Assembly (NCBI RefSeq): GCF_014652555.1
Contig: NZ_BMZA01000001.1
Span: 346,180 to 410,179, forward strand
Direction: 5' to 3'
DNA: 64,000 bases
Origin: Novosphingobium colocasiae
GTDB taxonomy: Bacteria > Pseudomonadota > Alphaproteobacteria > Sphingomonadales > Sphingomonadaceae
Shown one piece after another: positions 17,927-26,642 of the stretch. The position numbers and the translations under genes are program-made. The notes under the pieces were generated by a model that worked only from the letters and a program-made list of their open reading frames with translations, was not told the DNA's origin and made no database searches. Position 1 is the first letter of the stretch. Each line of letters opens with the position of its first letter.

Positions 17927-18069
17927 CTTAAAACATCGTGCGTTGAATCAGCACCAAAAGTTCCGTTCGTATCGAGCGAAGTCGAGATACAGAAAGCACC
18001 GCGCCAGCGTATCTCGACTTCGCTCGATACGAACGGAGAGTGATCCAGATTTCATATACTGGGCTTTAA
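17927..18069. repeat. Long-hairpin element, family C, copy 1
   Basis: A perfect 28-bp inverted repeat (17963-17990 and 18009-18036; arm starts CCGTTCGTATCGAGCGAAGT) with an 18-nt loop. Outside the arms, CTTAAAACATCGTGCG on the left and a weakly complementary ...GGGCTTTAAC on the right are shared with the other copies. It lies between convergent genes, and its right end contains the TAA stop of the leftward gene. Confidence 0.92.
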
Positions 18070-18998
18070 CCTTCGGCGAGGAATTCGAGCAAGGCTTCGT
18101 CGTATTCGTCGACCACGCCGTTCGCGTCGATGTGGCGATCCAGCCAGGCCTGCTCGTCACCGGTCACCTGCCGCGCCTGATCGACCAGATGATCGAGCGA
18201 GGGGGTGGACGCTTTGCGGCCGAACACTTTGCCCATGCGATTGGGCGCACCGACGGAGCGGACCACCCGGCCCATGAAGGCACCGACCGAGGAACTGGTG
18301 TCGTTCATGAACGCTTCGAGTTGCGCGGTGCGATCACGGCTGAGCGCGCTGTCGCTGGCGAAGCCCTGGAGGTAGTTGCCCACGCCCTGCACGAACAGCC
18401 GCTTCCATTCCGGATCGTTGTTCGCGCCCAGCGTTTCGTCCTTGAGGCGGAACAGCAGCTCGGCCTCGCGGCGGCTGATGGCGGCGGGGCGATCCGATCC
18501 GCTGGCGAACAGGATACGCCGCAGCAGCCGCGCTTCGGCCAGGGTGACGTTGCCCTTGTCCAGCCGGCCACCGCAGCGAGTGGGACCGTCGCCGGTCAGC
18601 ACGGCACGCTCGATTTGTTCGAGCGCGAAGGTGCGCAGGCCTTCGGGCACGTCCAGCGCCTTTTCGAACACGCGGACCAGCAGTTCCAGTTCGGTCAGCG
18701 AATGGAGCTTGTCATCCTGCTCGATCCGGGAGATCAGCCAGCGCGCCTGCTCATCGGTGACATAGCCGCGCGGTTCGAGCTGGTTGACGACATATTCGCC
18801 CATCGCCTCAAGGAAGAAATCAACCCATTCGGCCGCAGGCTGATCGAGCCGGTGGTTGATCGCGAAGATCGCCTCGGCCTCTTCCGGCGCGATCTGGCCG
18901 TCTGCCCAACCGGCGCGGCGCAGGGCGAGCACATCCTCGGCACTGATCGCACCATCGGCCATCGCCTGCCGCGCCACGTCGCTGAAATGCATGCTCAT
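18066..18998 (-). CDS. Hypothetical helical protein with EF-hand-like segments
   Basis: A 310-residue, almost entirely alpha-helical, acidic cytoplasmic protein without signal peptide or membrane segments. It contains repeated short D-x-x-G-x-I-x-x-x-E-like stretches (ADGAISAEDV, ADGQIAPEEA, DANGVVDEYDEA) that resemble degenerate EF-hands or TerB-like repeats. I do not know a function. It is monocistronic as far as can be seen, and its stop codon lies in the flanking hairpin element. Confidence 0.72.
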   Translation of the reverse strand: MSMHFSDVARQAMADGAISAEDVLALRRAGWADGQIAPEEAEAIFAINHRLDQPAAEWVDFFLEAMGEYVVNQLEPRGYVTDEQARWLISRIEQDDKLHSLTELELLVRVFEKALDVPEGLRTFALEQIERAVLTGDGPTRCGGRLDKGNVTLAEARLLRRILFASGSDRPAAISRREAELLFRLKDETLGANNDPEWKRLFVQGVGNYLQGFASDSALSRDRTAQLEAFMNDTSSSVGAFMGRVVRSVGAPNRMGKVFGRKASTPSLDHLVDQARQVTGDEQAWLDRHIDANGVVDEYDEALLEFLAEG

Positions 18999-19083
18999 CG
19001 CTACAAGGTCCCCCGAATTTCGGGACCGTGTCTACAGCGCCAAGCCTAATTGTCGGTTAAGCGCGCCGCCTGTCGCTGTTTGC

Positions 19084-19560
19084 CTATCGCTGTTTGAGCG
19101 CGGCGACGCAGGCGGCGCGATCCACTTCCTGGCCGTCCGAACCGCGCCGGGCATCGACCCAGGTCGCCAGCGGCTCACGGCTGCGCGAGGTGGGGTAGAG
19201 GTAGATGTCCAGCAGGCAGGCGGTGCCGGTGAACTGCAGCTTGCGGGCATCGCCTTCCCACACATCGAGCCGGGGGGTGCCGAACAGGCGGGTGAGCTGG
19301 CCCTGGCTGGCACCGATCACGTCCTCCAGCCCGGGAATGCTCTGGAACGCCGGATCGCGCGGGGTGGTGCGGTTTGGAGGGCGCACCGGGGCGAGGCCGC
19401 CGCCGCCCGCCGCCGGGCGCGGGGTCGATGCCACCGGGACAACGGTGCTGTTGCAGCCGGCCAGCGCGAGGGCCGCGGTCAGCGCGGCGGCAAGCGGGAG
19501 CCGGGAGCGGGCGGGCAAACGCCGGGCGTTCAGGGTATTTGCGGGGATCTGTCTGGTCAT
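19084..19560 (-). CDS. Putative lipoprotein
   Basis: A 158-residue protein with a lipoprotein signal peptide: positively charged start, hydrophobic run and lipobox LAGC, so Cys would become the lipidated N-terminus. The mature part starts with a Pro/Ala/Gly linker, then a small domain with QSIPGLEDVIGASQGQLTRLFG and FTGTACLLDIYLYP, and two further cysteines near the end. The LTRLFGxPxLDVxEGxARKLQF pattern is the sort seen in sphingomonad outer-membrane-associated lipoproteins; the function is unknown. ATG 19560 is chosen because the signal peptide starts there. It diverges from the kinase gene. Confidence 0.75.
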   Translation of the reverse strand: MTRQIPANTLNARRLPARSRLPLAAALTAALALAGCNSTVVPVASTPRPAAGGGGLAPVRPPNRTTPRDPAFQSIPGLEDVIGASQGQLTRLFGTPRLDVWEGDARKLQFTGTACLLDIYLYPTSRSREPLATWVDARRGSDGQEVDRAACVAALKQR

Positions 19561-19679
19561 TGTGTTCTCGGGCGCGGCATCGCCCGCGTACCCCCGCCTG
19601 TCAAGCGCGGCTGCTTGCACCACGCCGGAGCGCGCGCTAGGCGCGTCGGACCGCACACTGACCGGATGCACTGCCCATC

Positions 19680-20672
19680 ATGACCCAGCCCCTTCTCGAC
19701 GTCGTCGCCATCGGCAATGCCATCGTCGATATCATGGCTCCGTGCGAAGATTCGCTGATCGCCGAACTGGGCATGACGCGGGGCGGGATGACCCTGATCG
19801 ATACGGCGCAGGCGCACGAACTCTACGAACGGATGGGCCCGGCGCGGGAGATTTCGGGCGGGTCGGCCGCCAACACGCTGGCCGGCCTTGCCGCGCTGGG
19901 TGCGCGGTGCGGGTTCATCGGCCAAGTAGCGGACGATCAGCTTGGCGAGGTGTTCGCGCACGACATCCGCGCCGGCGGCATTACCTTCGCCACCCCCGCG
20001 CGCGCCGGCGATCCGCCGACCGCGCGGTGCCTGATCTTCGTGTCGCCCGACGGCCAGCGCACGATGAACACCTATCTTGGCGCGTCGCAGTTCCTGCCGG
20101 CCGCTGCGGTGGACCTCGATCTCATCGCCAGCGCCTCGATCCTCTATCTCGAAGGCTACCTGTGGGACCCGGAAGAGCCGCGCGCCGCCATGCGCGCCGC
20201 CATCGCCGCCGCCCGCGATGCCGGGCGCAAGGTGGCTTTCACCCTGTCCGACGGGTTCGTGATCGCCCGCCACGGCGATGATTTCCGTGCGCTGATCGAC
20301 GCCGGGCAGATCGATATCCTGTTCGCCAACGAGGCGGAACTGGCGGCGCTGACCGGGCTCAACGATTTTCAGGCCGGGCTCGATGCGCTGTCGCCCAAGG
20401 TGCCGGTGCTGGTCGTCACCCGCAGCGAAAAAGGCGCGGTGGCGGTGGCACAGGGCGCGATGTCGTGCGTTGATGCCGAGCCGGTCAGCCATGTCGTCGA
20501 TACCACCGGTGCCGGAGACCTGTTCGCCGCCGGGTTCCTGTTCGGTCATGTGCGCGCCACGAACATGGAGCAGTGCCTGCGGCTGGGGGCGATCTGCGCC
20601 GCCGAAGTGATCTCGCACTATGGCGCGCGGCCTGAAGCGGATATCCGGGCGCTGGCCGGGCTGATCACCTAA
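19680..20672 (+). CDS. PfkB-family sugar/nucleoside kinase, adenosine kinase-like
   Basis: A 330-residue ribokinase-superfamily enzyme. The N-terminal GNAIVDI and SGGSAANTLAGLAALG motifs bind the sugar hydroxyls, and the C-terminal DTTGAGDLFAAGF carries the anion hole with the catalytic Asp. The sequence is of the type usually annotated as bacterial adenosine kinase, so purine salvage is the best guess; other nucleosides are possible. It is followed 12 nt later by an exonuclease-like gene on the same strand. Confidence 0.88.
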   Translation: MTQPLLDVVAIGNAIVDIMAPCEDSLIAELGMTRGGMTLIDTAQAHELYERMGPAREISGGSAANTLAGLAALGARCGFIGQVADDQLGEVFAHDIRAGGITFATPARAGDPPTARCLIFVSPDGQRTMNTYLGASQFLPAAAVDLDLIASASILYLEGYLWDPEEPRAAMRAAIAAARDAGRKVAFTLSDGFVIARHGDDFRALIDAGQIDILFANEAELAALTGLNDFQAGLDALSPKVPVLVVTRSEKGAVAVAQGAMSCVDAEPVSHVVDTTGAGDLFAAGFLFGHVRATNMEQCLRLGAICAAEVISHYGARPEADIRALAGLIT

Positions 20673-20684
20673 CCGCCTGCGCGG

Positions 20685-21227
20685 ATGGCGCGGCAAACGA
20701 AAGGTCCAAGCTTGCGCGACATCGTGCTGATCGACTTCGAGGCAAGCTGCCTGCCGCAATTCGGCAAGTCCTACCCCATCGAAGTGGCGCTGGCCCGCAC
20801 CGACGGGCAAAGCCGCGCCTGGCTGATCTATCCGCTGCCCAAATGGCGCAACTGGGACTGGTCGGACGAGGCGGAGGCGCTGCACCGCATCAGCCGCGAG
20901 ATGCTCGATCGGAAGGGCCTTCCCGCCGAACTCGTGCTGGCCGAAATGGCCGAGTTTGCGGCCGATTGCGACGTCTACGCCGATGCCGATCTCGACGCCT
21001 TCTGGCTTGAATTGCTGGCGCACGGGGTCGGGCGCAAGCCGCCGTTCGCGGTGCGCTATCTGGGTGAATGGATGGTGGAACGCGGCTTCACCCGGCCGCA
21101 GGTGGTGACGGCGCTGGACGCTGCGAAACGGCGTGAGCCGCGCGAACACTTCGCCCGCGACGATGCTCGGCGGCTCGCGCTGGTCGCCCGGATACTGGAA
21201 GAAAACGCGGCCCCGCTCAAAGCGTGA
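20685..21227 (+). CDS. DEDDh 3'-5' exonuclease-like protein
   Basis: A 180-residue protein of the DnaQ-like exonuclease superfamily. Exo I reads IDFEAS (Asp and Glu), Exo II is the DADLDAFW stretch, and Exo III is HFARDDARRLA with the His and final Asp of the DEDDh type. All four acids and the His seem present, so it is probably active on DNA or RNA ends. The exact substrate is unknown. It shares the strand and likely the transcript of the upstream kinase. Confidence 0.75.
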   Translation: MARQTKGPSLRDIVLIDFEASCLPQFGKSYPIEVALARTDGQSRAWLIYPLPKWRNWDWSDEAEALHRISREMLDRKGLPAELVLAEMAEFAADCDVYADADLDAFWLELLAHGVGRKPPFAVRYLGEWMVERGFTRPQVVTALDAAKRREPREHFARDDARRLALVARILEENAAPLKA

Positions 21228-21270
21228 CCGGGGCGTCGCCGATGCGGCGCACGGCGGAGAAGCGACCCGT

Positions 21271-21762
21271 TCACCCTCCGCCCGGCGTAATCCCCGTCGA
21301 TTGCAACGATTGGGCGCAGACCGCCTTTTCGCGATCGAGGTCGGCGGCATAAGCGGCGGCGGCATCGCCCGGCAGTTCGCAATCGCGGCCCGAACGCACG
21401 GGGAAATCCTGCGCGCAGCCGGCTTTGGTGCGGAAGAAATCGTCTTCGCAGTCAGCCAGCGCCGCCAGATCGCGCTGGCGCTGGGCGCGGCAACTGGTGT
21501 TCCAGCGGTTGCGATAGCCCAGTTCCGCCAGGTTCACGCAGTCCTGATAAGCCTGCTGGCGGCCCTGTTCAGCGCTGGCCTGATCGCGGGCGGCCTGTTG
21601 GCGCGCGTCCGCTTGTGCGGTGGCGGCGGCATCGGCGCGCCGGCCGGCCTCGCGCGCCTGATCGGGCAGGAAAACGCCGTAGTAATACCCGATGCCGCTG
21701 CCGGCGAGGACAGCCGCTACCGCCAGCGACAGCTTCAGGACGGCATCGGGGCTGGCGCGCAC
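21271..21762 (-). CDS. Membrane-anchored cysteine-rich hypothetical protein
   Basis: A 163-residue protein with one N-terminal membrane anchor (VLKLSLAVAAVLAGSGIGYYYG), an Ala/Gln/Arg-rich predicted coiled coil (about 35-70) and a small domain with six cysteines (QDCVNLAELG, TSCRAQRQR, ADCEDDFF, AGCAQDF, RDCELP, AVCAQSL), probably paired as disulfides outside the cytoplasm. No family was recognised. It starts 5 nt after the purD stop on the same strand. Confidence 0.65.
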   Translation of the reverse strand: MRASPDAVLKLSLAVAAVLAGSGIGYYYGVFLPDQAREAGRRADAAATAQADARQQAARDQASAEQGRQQAYQDCVNLAELGYRNRWNTSCRAQRQRDLAALADCEDDFFRTKAGCAQDFPVRSGRDCELPGDAAAAYAADLDREKAVCAQSLQSTGITPGGG

Positions 21763-21767
21763 CGGGT

Positions 21768-23051
21768 TCAGCCCCCGGCCTGTTCGCGCGCGACTTCGCG
21801 CCAGCCGATGTCGCGGCGGCAGAACCCGCCGGGAAAATCGATCGCGTCGACGGCGGCATAAGCACGCTTCTGTGCTTCGGTTACCGTGGCCCCGGTAGCG
21901 GTGACATTAAGCACCCGCCCGCCGCTGGCGACCAGTGCACCATCCTTCAGGGTGGTACCGGCGTGAAACACCCGCGCGCCATCGGCCTCTGCCGCTTCGA
22001 TGTTGGCGATCCCGCCGCCCTTGTCCGGCGTGCCGGGATAGCCGTTGGCCGCCATCACCACGGTGAGCGCCGGCGCATCGGAAAAGTGGGGCGCTGCAAT
22101 CGCCGCCAACCGGTTCTCGGCGCAAGCGTGGAGCAGTTCGACGAGATCGGATTGCAGCCGCATCATCATGACCTGGCACTCTGGATCACCGAAACGGCAG
22201 TTGTATTCGATGAGCTGCGGCCCCTTTGCGGTCAGCATCACGCCAAGGAACAGCACGCCGGAATAGGCCATGCCCTCGTCCGCCAAGGTCTTTACGGTGG
22301 GGGCGATGATCTTGGTCATCACCTCGGCTTCGAGCGCCGGCGTCAGCACCCGGGCCGGGCTGTACGCGCCCATGCCGCCGGTGTTGGGGCCGGTATCGCC
22401 ATCGCCGACCCGCTTGTGGTCCTGCGCCGAGGCGAAAGGCACGATCGTCGCTCCGTCGGTCAGGGCGAAGAAGCTGGCTTCCTCGCCGTCGAGGAATTCC
22501 TCGATCACGGCTTCGGCCCCCGCTTCGCCGAACTTGCCGGAGAAGATATCGCGCACGGCGGCTTCGGCTTCGGCCATCGTCATCGCCACGGTCACGCCCT
22601 TGCCGGCGGCCAGGCCATCTGCCTTGATGACGACCGGCGCGCCGAACCGGTCCAGCGCGGCCAGCGCCGTCGCCTCGCTCGACACCCGTTCGTAACCGCC
22701 GGTGGGAATCCCGGCGCGAGCGCAAAGGTCCTTGGTAAAACCCTTGGACCCTTCAAGCTGGGCCGGGGCCTGGTTCGGGCCGAACACGGCGAACCCGGCA
22801 TCGCGCAAGGTATCGGCCAGGCCATCGACCAGCGGCGCTTCGGGGCCGATGACGACGAGGCCAATGACATTGGCCTCGCAAAAGGCGATCACGGCGTCAT
22901 GATCGGTGGCGTCCAGCGTGAGGCACGATGCCGTCTGGGCGATGCCGGGATTGCCGGGCGCGGCCCACAGGGTATCGCAGAGCGGGGATTGCGCCAGCTT
23001 CCAGGCCAGCGCATGTTCGCGTCCGCCCGAGCCCAGAAGTAGGATATTCAT
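21768..23051 (-). CDS. purD: Phosphoribosylamine-glycine ligase
   Basis: A 427-residue ATP-grasp enzyme (GAR synthetase) catalysing the second step of de novo purine synthesis. Signatures are [31 protein letters not shown], the ATP-grasp [14 protein letters not shown] and [12 protein letters not shown]. The start at 23051 is set by the family N-terminus. Its ATG lies in the tetranucleotide CATG that also contains the xseA start on the other strand, and GAAAGG seven bases upstream, inside xseA, serves as ribosome site. Confidence 0.97.
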   Translation of the reverse strand: MNILLLGSGGREHALAWKLAQSPLCDTLWAAPGNPGIAQTASCLTLDATDHDAVIAFCEANVIGLVVIGPEAPLVDGLADTLRDAGFAVFGPNQAPAQLEGSKGFTKDLCARAGIPTGGYERVSSEATALAALDRFGAPVVIKADGLAAGKGVTVAMTMAEAEAAVRDIFSGKFGEAGAEAVIEEFLDGEEASFFALTDGATIVPFASAQDHKRVGDGDTGPNTGGMGAYSPARVLTPALEAEVMTKIIAPTVKTLADEGMAYSGVLFLGVMLTAKGPQLIEYNCRFGDPECQVMMMRLQSDLVELLHACAENRLAAIAAPHFSDAPALTVVMAANGYPGTPDKGGGIANIEAAEADGARVFHAGTTLKDGALVASGGRVLNVTATGATVTEAQKRAYAAVDAIDFPGGFCRRDIGWREVAREQAGG

Positions 23052-23052
23052 G
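23049..23052. other. Shared CATG: overlapping divergent start codons of purD and xseA
   Basis: The bases CATG give ATG on both strands: purD starts at 23051 leftward and xseA at 23050 rightward. Each ribosome site lies in the other gene's first codons (AAGTAGGA for xseA, GAAAGG for purD), so there is no intergenic DNA and the promoters must lie within the opposing coding sequences. Confidence 0.7.
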
Positions 23053-24537
23053 CCGTCGCCTTTCGATTCCGACCCGTTCGAAGATGATCGTTCCGGGGGG
23101 CTGGTAGCGAAGCCGAGGGCCGGCGACAACGCCGAGCCGCTGTCGATCAGCGCGATTTCCGCGCTGCTCAAGCGCACGGTGGAGGATCGCTTCGCCTATG
23201 TCCGGGTGCGCGGCGAACTTTCCGGTGTCAAGCGCGCGGCTTCGGGCCACCTCTACTGCTGCCTGAAGGACGACAAGGCGCTGATCGACGGGGTGATGTG
23301 GCGCGGCGGGGCGCAGCGGCTGGCGTTTCGCCCCGAAGACGGCGTGGAAGTGATCGCCACCGGCAAGCTGACGACCTACCCCGGCCGCTCGAAATACCAG
23401 ATCGTCATCGAAACGATGGAGATCGCGGGGGAGGGGGCGCTGCTGGCGCTGCTCGAAAAGCTGCGCGCACGGCTGGCGGATGAGGGATTGTTCGCGCCCG
23501 AACGCAAGCGCCCGCTGCCGTTCCTGCCGCGCGTCATCGGCGTCGTCACATCCCCCACCGGGGCGGTGATCCGCGATATCCTGCACCGGCTCGCGGACCG
23601 CTTCCCCAGCCGGGTGCTGGTCTGGCCGGTGCTGGTTCAGGGTGAGGGCGCTGCGGCGCAGGTCGCCAATGCCGTGCGCGGCTTTTCCGCGCTGCCGGTC
23701 GATGGCCCGGTGCCGCGCCCCGATATCGTCATCGTTGCGCGCGGTGGCGGCTCGATAGAAGACCTGTGGTCCTTCAACGAAGAAGTGGTGGTGCGCGCGG
23801 TCGGCGAATCGACGATCCCGGTGATCTCGGCGGTCGGGCACGAGACCGATACCACCTTGTGCGACTATGCGGCCGATCGCCGCGCCCCCACGCCGACGGC
23901 GGCGGCCGAGATGGCGGTGCCGGTGCGCGCTGATCTCTACGCCCAGCTCGATGAACTGGCCTATCGCCAGCGGCGCAGCGTGACCCGCCCCGTCCAGCTC
24001 GGTCGCGAGCGGCTGGAAGCGCGCGTGCGGCGGCTGCCCCGGCCCGAGGCGGTACTGGCCGCCCGGTCGCAGCGGCTTGATGAACTGGCGGAGCGGCTGC
24101 GGCGCGGGCTCAAGGACTTTGCGGGCGCGCGCCACCGCCGGCTCGATGCGGTAGGCGCGCGACTCTCTGCGCCGCTGCTGCTTCACCGCGTGGAAGCCGG
24201 ACGCCAGCGCTTGGCGCGCACTGGCCTGAGCGTGCCCCTGCTGGTGCGCCAGTGGGAACGCGCGGCAGGGCGGCTGGAGCCGATGAAGCGGGTGCTGCCG
24301 CAGCTTGACCCGCGCAAGCCGCTGGAGCGCGGCTATGCGCTGGTGCGGCGGGCCGATGGCCATGTCGTATCGAGCCGCGCCGCCGCCGCCGAAGAGGCGC
24401 GGCTGACGCTGGAGTTCGCCGACGGTGCCCTCGATGTCGCGATCGGTGCCGCGCCGCCAGCGGCCCGCCCGGCTGCGTCGCGCAAGCCCGCATCGCCGCC
24501 GCCGCCGGGCGGATCGCTTCAGGGCGATTTGTTTTGA
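23050..24537 (+). CDS. xseA: Exodeoxyribonuclease VII large subunit
   Basis: A 495-residue XseA. The N-terminal OB-fold ([22 protein letters not shown]) binds single-stranded DNA. The catalytic core has [31 protein letters not shown] and [26 protein letters not shown] long coiled-coil arm and a Pro/Ala-rich tail ending GDLF follow. It would degrade single-stranded DNA together with the small subunit XseB, which is not in this window. The start MPSPFDSD matches the usual short acidic N-terminus of relatives. Confidence 0.95.
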   Translation: MPSPFDSDPFEDDRSGGLVAKPRAGDNAEPLSISAISALLKRTVEDRFAYVRVRGELSGVKRAASGHLYCCLKDDKALIDGVMWRGGAQRLAFRPEDGVEVIATGKLTTYPGRSKYQIVIETMEIAGEGALLALLEKLRARLADEGLFAPERKRPLPFLPRVIGVVTSPTGAVIRDILHRLADRFPSRVLVWPVLVQGEGAAAQVANAVRGFSALPVDGPVPRPDIVIVARGGGSIEDLWSFNEEVVVRAVGESTIPVISAVGHETDTTLCDYAADRRAPTPTAAAEMAVPVRADLYAQLDELAYRQRRSVTRPVQLGRERLEARVRRLPRPEAVLAARSQRLDELAERLRRGLKDFAGARHRRLDAVGARLSAPLLLHRVEAGRQRLARTGLSVPLLVRQWERAAGRLEPMKRVLPQLDPRKPLERGYALVRRADGHVVSSRAAAAEEARLTLEFADGALDVAIGAAPPAARPAASRKPASPPPPGGSLQGDLF

Positions 24538-24563
24538 TCCCGCGCCTCTGATAGAATGCCGCC

Positions 24564-24785
24564 ATGCTGAAGACGACTTCCGGATTTTCCCATCCCGCCG
24601 GCAACCCGGCCGTGCTTGAATATGGTCCCAACGGCTTTCGCGTGCTGCGCGCAGGCTCGTTCGTGGCCTGCGCCGTCAGCGGCGAGGCGATATCGCTGGA
24701 CGCCCTGCGCTACTGGGACGTTGAACGGCAGGAGGCCTATGCCTCCTGCGCCATCGCGACACGGCGTCTGCTCGGGGAAGTGTGA
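24564..24785 (+). CDS. DUF2093 domain-containing small protein
   Basis: A 73-residue protein matching the alphaproteobacterial DUF2093 family: LEYGPNGFRVLRAGSFVACAVSGEAISLD, then LRYWDVERQEAYAS. These proteins are conserved beside xseA in the class, and no function is established. The stop overlaps the next ATG by one base (TGATG). Confidence 0.9.
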   Translation: MLKTTSGFSHPAGNPAVLEYGPNGFRVLRAGSFVACAVSGEAISLDALRYWDVERQEAYASCAIATRRLLGEV

Positions 24786-25654
24786 TGGCCAGCCGTCGCC
24801 AGTCGCTCGGTTTGGCTGCGGCCGGCCTTGCGGGTGGCCTGCTGGCGTTGCGCCAGGGGCGCGGGCTGATCCTGCCGTCTGCCACTGCTGCGGCCAAGCC
24901 GATCGAGCTGCTCCTGCCCGGCGCGCTGACACAGGGCGGCTGGCTGCGCGGGCGGACCACCGGGCAGGCGCTGTCGCTCGACGGGCGGCCGGTGGCGCTG
25001 GCGGATGACGGCATGTTCCTGATCGCCTTCGATCGCGATGCCCGCCCCGCCGCGCTGCTGACCGCGCAGCTCGAAACGGGCGGCACCGCCGAACTGCCGC
25101 TGACCGTGGCACCGCGGGCCTGGCAGATCGAAAACGTCAACATCGCCCGGCGCGGCGGCGGGCCGACCGACGATTTCATGGCCATCCGCGCCCCCGAACT
25201 GGCCCGCATCGCCGCTGCCCGCGCCTTGCAGACCGGGGCGCAGGGGTGGCGTCAGAAATTCATGTGGCCGGCAAAGGGCCGCATTTCCGGCAAGTTCGGC
25301 TCGCAGCGCGTCTATCGCGGCGAGCCGGGAGCCTATCATTCCGGCCTTGATATAGCCACCGGTGCCAGCGGCACGCCCTACGTCGCCCCGGCCGACGGGG
25401 TGGTGATCCTGGCCGCCGAACGCCCCTTCACGCTGGAGGGTAACCTCCTGATGCTCGACCACGGCATGGGCCTGAACAGCGCGTTCCTGCACAGCTCGCA
25501 ACTGCTGGTGAAGGAAGGCGATGTGGTGTGGCAGGGGCAGGTGATCGCCCGCATCGGCATGACCGGCCGCGCCACCGGCCCGCACCTCCACTGGAGCATG
25601 AAGTGGGGCGATGCCCGGCTGGACCCGCTGCTGTTCACGGGACCGATGGTCTGA
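24785..25654 (+). CDS. M23-family (LytM) peptidoglycan endopeptidase
   Basis: A 289-residue exported zinc metallopeptidase. The N-terminus SRRQSLGLAAAGLAGGLLAL looks like a Tat-type signal. A beta-rich linker domain follows, then the M23 domain (about 160-289) with HSGLD (first His and Asp), GRATGPHLHW (HxH) and KGRISGKFGSQR. It should cut peptide cross-links in periplasmic murein. An in-frame GTG (24782) is immediately upstream; ATG 24785 is preferred. It ends before a bidirectional terminator. Confidence 0.92.
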   Translation: MASRRQSLGLAAAGLAGGLLALRQGRGLILPSATAAAKPIELLLPGALTQGGWLRGRTTGQALSLDGRPVALADDGMFLIAFDRDARPAALLTAQLETGGTAELPLTVAPRAWQIENVNIARRGGGPTDDFMAIRAPELARIAAARALQTGAQGWRQKFMWPAKGRISGKFGSQRVYRGEPGAYHSGLDIATGASGTPYVAPADGVVILAAERPFTLEGNLLMLDHGMGLNSAFLHSSQLLVKEGDVVWQGQVIARIGMTGRATGPHLHWSMKWGDARLDPLLFTGPMV

Positions 25655-25696
25655 CGTTAAATCACGGCGCAAGGTTACGATGGCGGCAGACGCGGA

Positions 25697-25731
25697 AAAA
25701 GGCGCGCGACCCGGTGGTCAGCGCGCCTTTT
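25697..25731. terminator. Bidirectional intrinsic terminator
   Basis: An 11-bp perfect stem, AAAAGGCGCGC (25697-25707) with GCGCGCCTTTT (25721-25731), and a 13-nt loop. It has T-runs on both strands and lies between the convergent M23 peptidase and rpmB genes, so it can end both transcripts. Confidence 0.85.
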
Positions 25732-25774
25732 CAAGTCCGTCCAAACGCTGGCACCCGGTGAGGTGCCGGCGGAA

Positions 25775-26059
25775 TCAGGCGGCCTGCTTCTTCTTGAGCT
25801 CGCGCTTCACCTTGACGGCGCGCAGCGACAGCTTTTCGTCAGAGGTTTTGAGCAGCCAGTTGTCGAGGCCGCCGTTGTGCTCGACCGAGCGCAGGCCGTG
25901 GGTCGACACGCGGAACTTGAAGCTGCGCTCCAGCCCGTCGGACATCAGCGTGACATTCTGCAGGTTGGGCAGATAGACGCGCTTGGTCTTGTTGTTGGCG
26001 TGGCTGACGTTGCAGCCGACCTGGCGGCTCTTGCCGGTGAGTTCGCAGACGCGGGACAT
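25775..26059 (-). CDS. rpmB: 50S ribosomal protein L28
   Basis: A 94-residue L28. Family features are [33 protein letters not shown]-like RVYLPNL, the [20 protein letters not shown] core and a Lys-rich C-terminus. The first cysteine pair (residues 5 and 16) hints at the zinc-type variant, but the second pair is absent, so zinc binding is unlikely. An in-frame upstream extension to 26107 lacks family similarity and is not used. Confidence 0.97.
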   Translation of the reverse strand: MSRVCELTGKSRQVGCNVSHANNKTKRVYLPNLQNVTLMSDGLERSFKFRVSTHGLRSVEHNGGLDNWLLKTSDEKLSLRAVKVKRELKKKQAA

Positions 26060-26183
26060 GATAAACTCTCGCTCGAAATTCTGTGGCCTAGGCACCTGAC
26101 GTGCCACGGGAAGGCGCGCCCTTACCGATTCACCCCTGCAAGGTCAAGTTGCACGGGCGCTTTTCGGGCGCTAGCGGAAGGGA

Positions 26184-26639
26184 ATGACGCGCTGGCCCCT
26201 GCCCGAACCGATGCTCCAGGCCCTTGCGGAAGCCCGCAAGGCGGCGGATTCCGGGGAAGTGCCGATCGGCGCGGTGATCATGCGGGACGGAGTGGTGATT
26301 TCCACCGGTCGCAACGCGCCGCGCGCCCGCCACGATCCCACCAGCCATGCCGAGATCGAAGCGATTCGCGCCGCCGCCCTGGCGCTGGGTAACGAACGGC
26401 TGGACGGCTGCGAGTTGTGGGTCACGCTGGAACCTTGCGCGATGTGCGCCGGGGCCATCGTCCACGCCCGGATCGCGCGCCTCTACTACGGTGCCTCCGA
26501 TCCCAAGGGCGGCGCGGTGGAACACGGGGCGCGGGTTTTCGACCAGCCGCAGTGCCTGCACCGACCGGAGGTCTATCCCGGCATCGGCGAAGCCCCGGCA
26601 GCGCAGATGCTGCGGTCATTCTTCCAGCAGCGGCGATAG
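26184..26639 (+). CDS. tadA: tRNA-specific adenosine-34 deaminase
   Basis: A 151-residue zinc-dependent deaminase that converts A34 to inosine in tRNA-Arg(ACG). The active site reads SHAEIEAIR (His ligand and catalytic Glu) and EPCAMCAGA (two Cys ligands). The HARIARLYYGASDPKGGA loop is typical of TadA rather than free-nucleoside deaminases. It diverges from rpmB over a 124-base gap and converges on the RNase T2 gene, stop to stop, with 3 bases between them. Confidence 0.94.
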   Translation: MTRWPLPEPMLQALAEARKAADSGEVPIGAVIMRDGVVISTGRNAPRARHDPTSHAEIEAIRAAALALGNERLDGCELWVTLEPCAMCAGAIVHARIARLYYGASDPKGGAVEHGARVFDQPQCLHRPEVYPGIGEAPAAQMLRSFFQQRR

Positions 26640-26642
26640 GAC

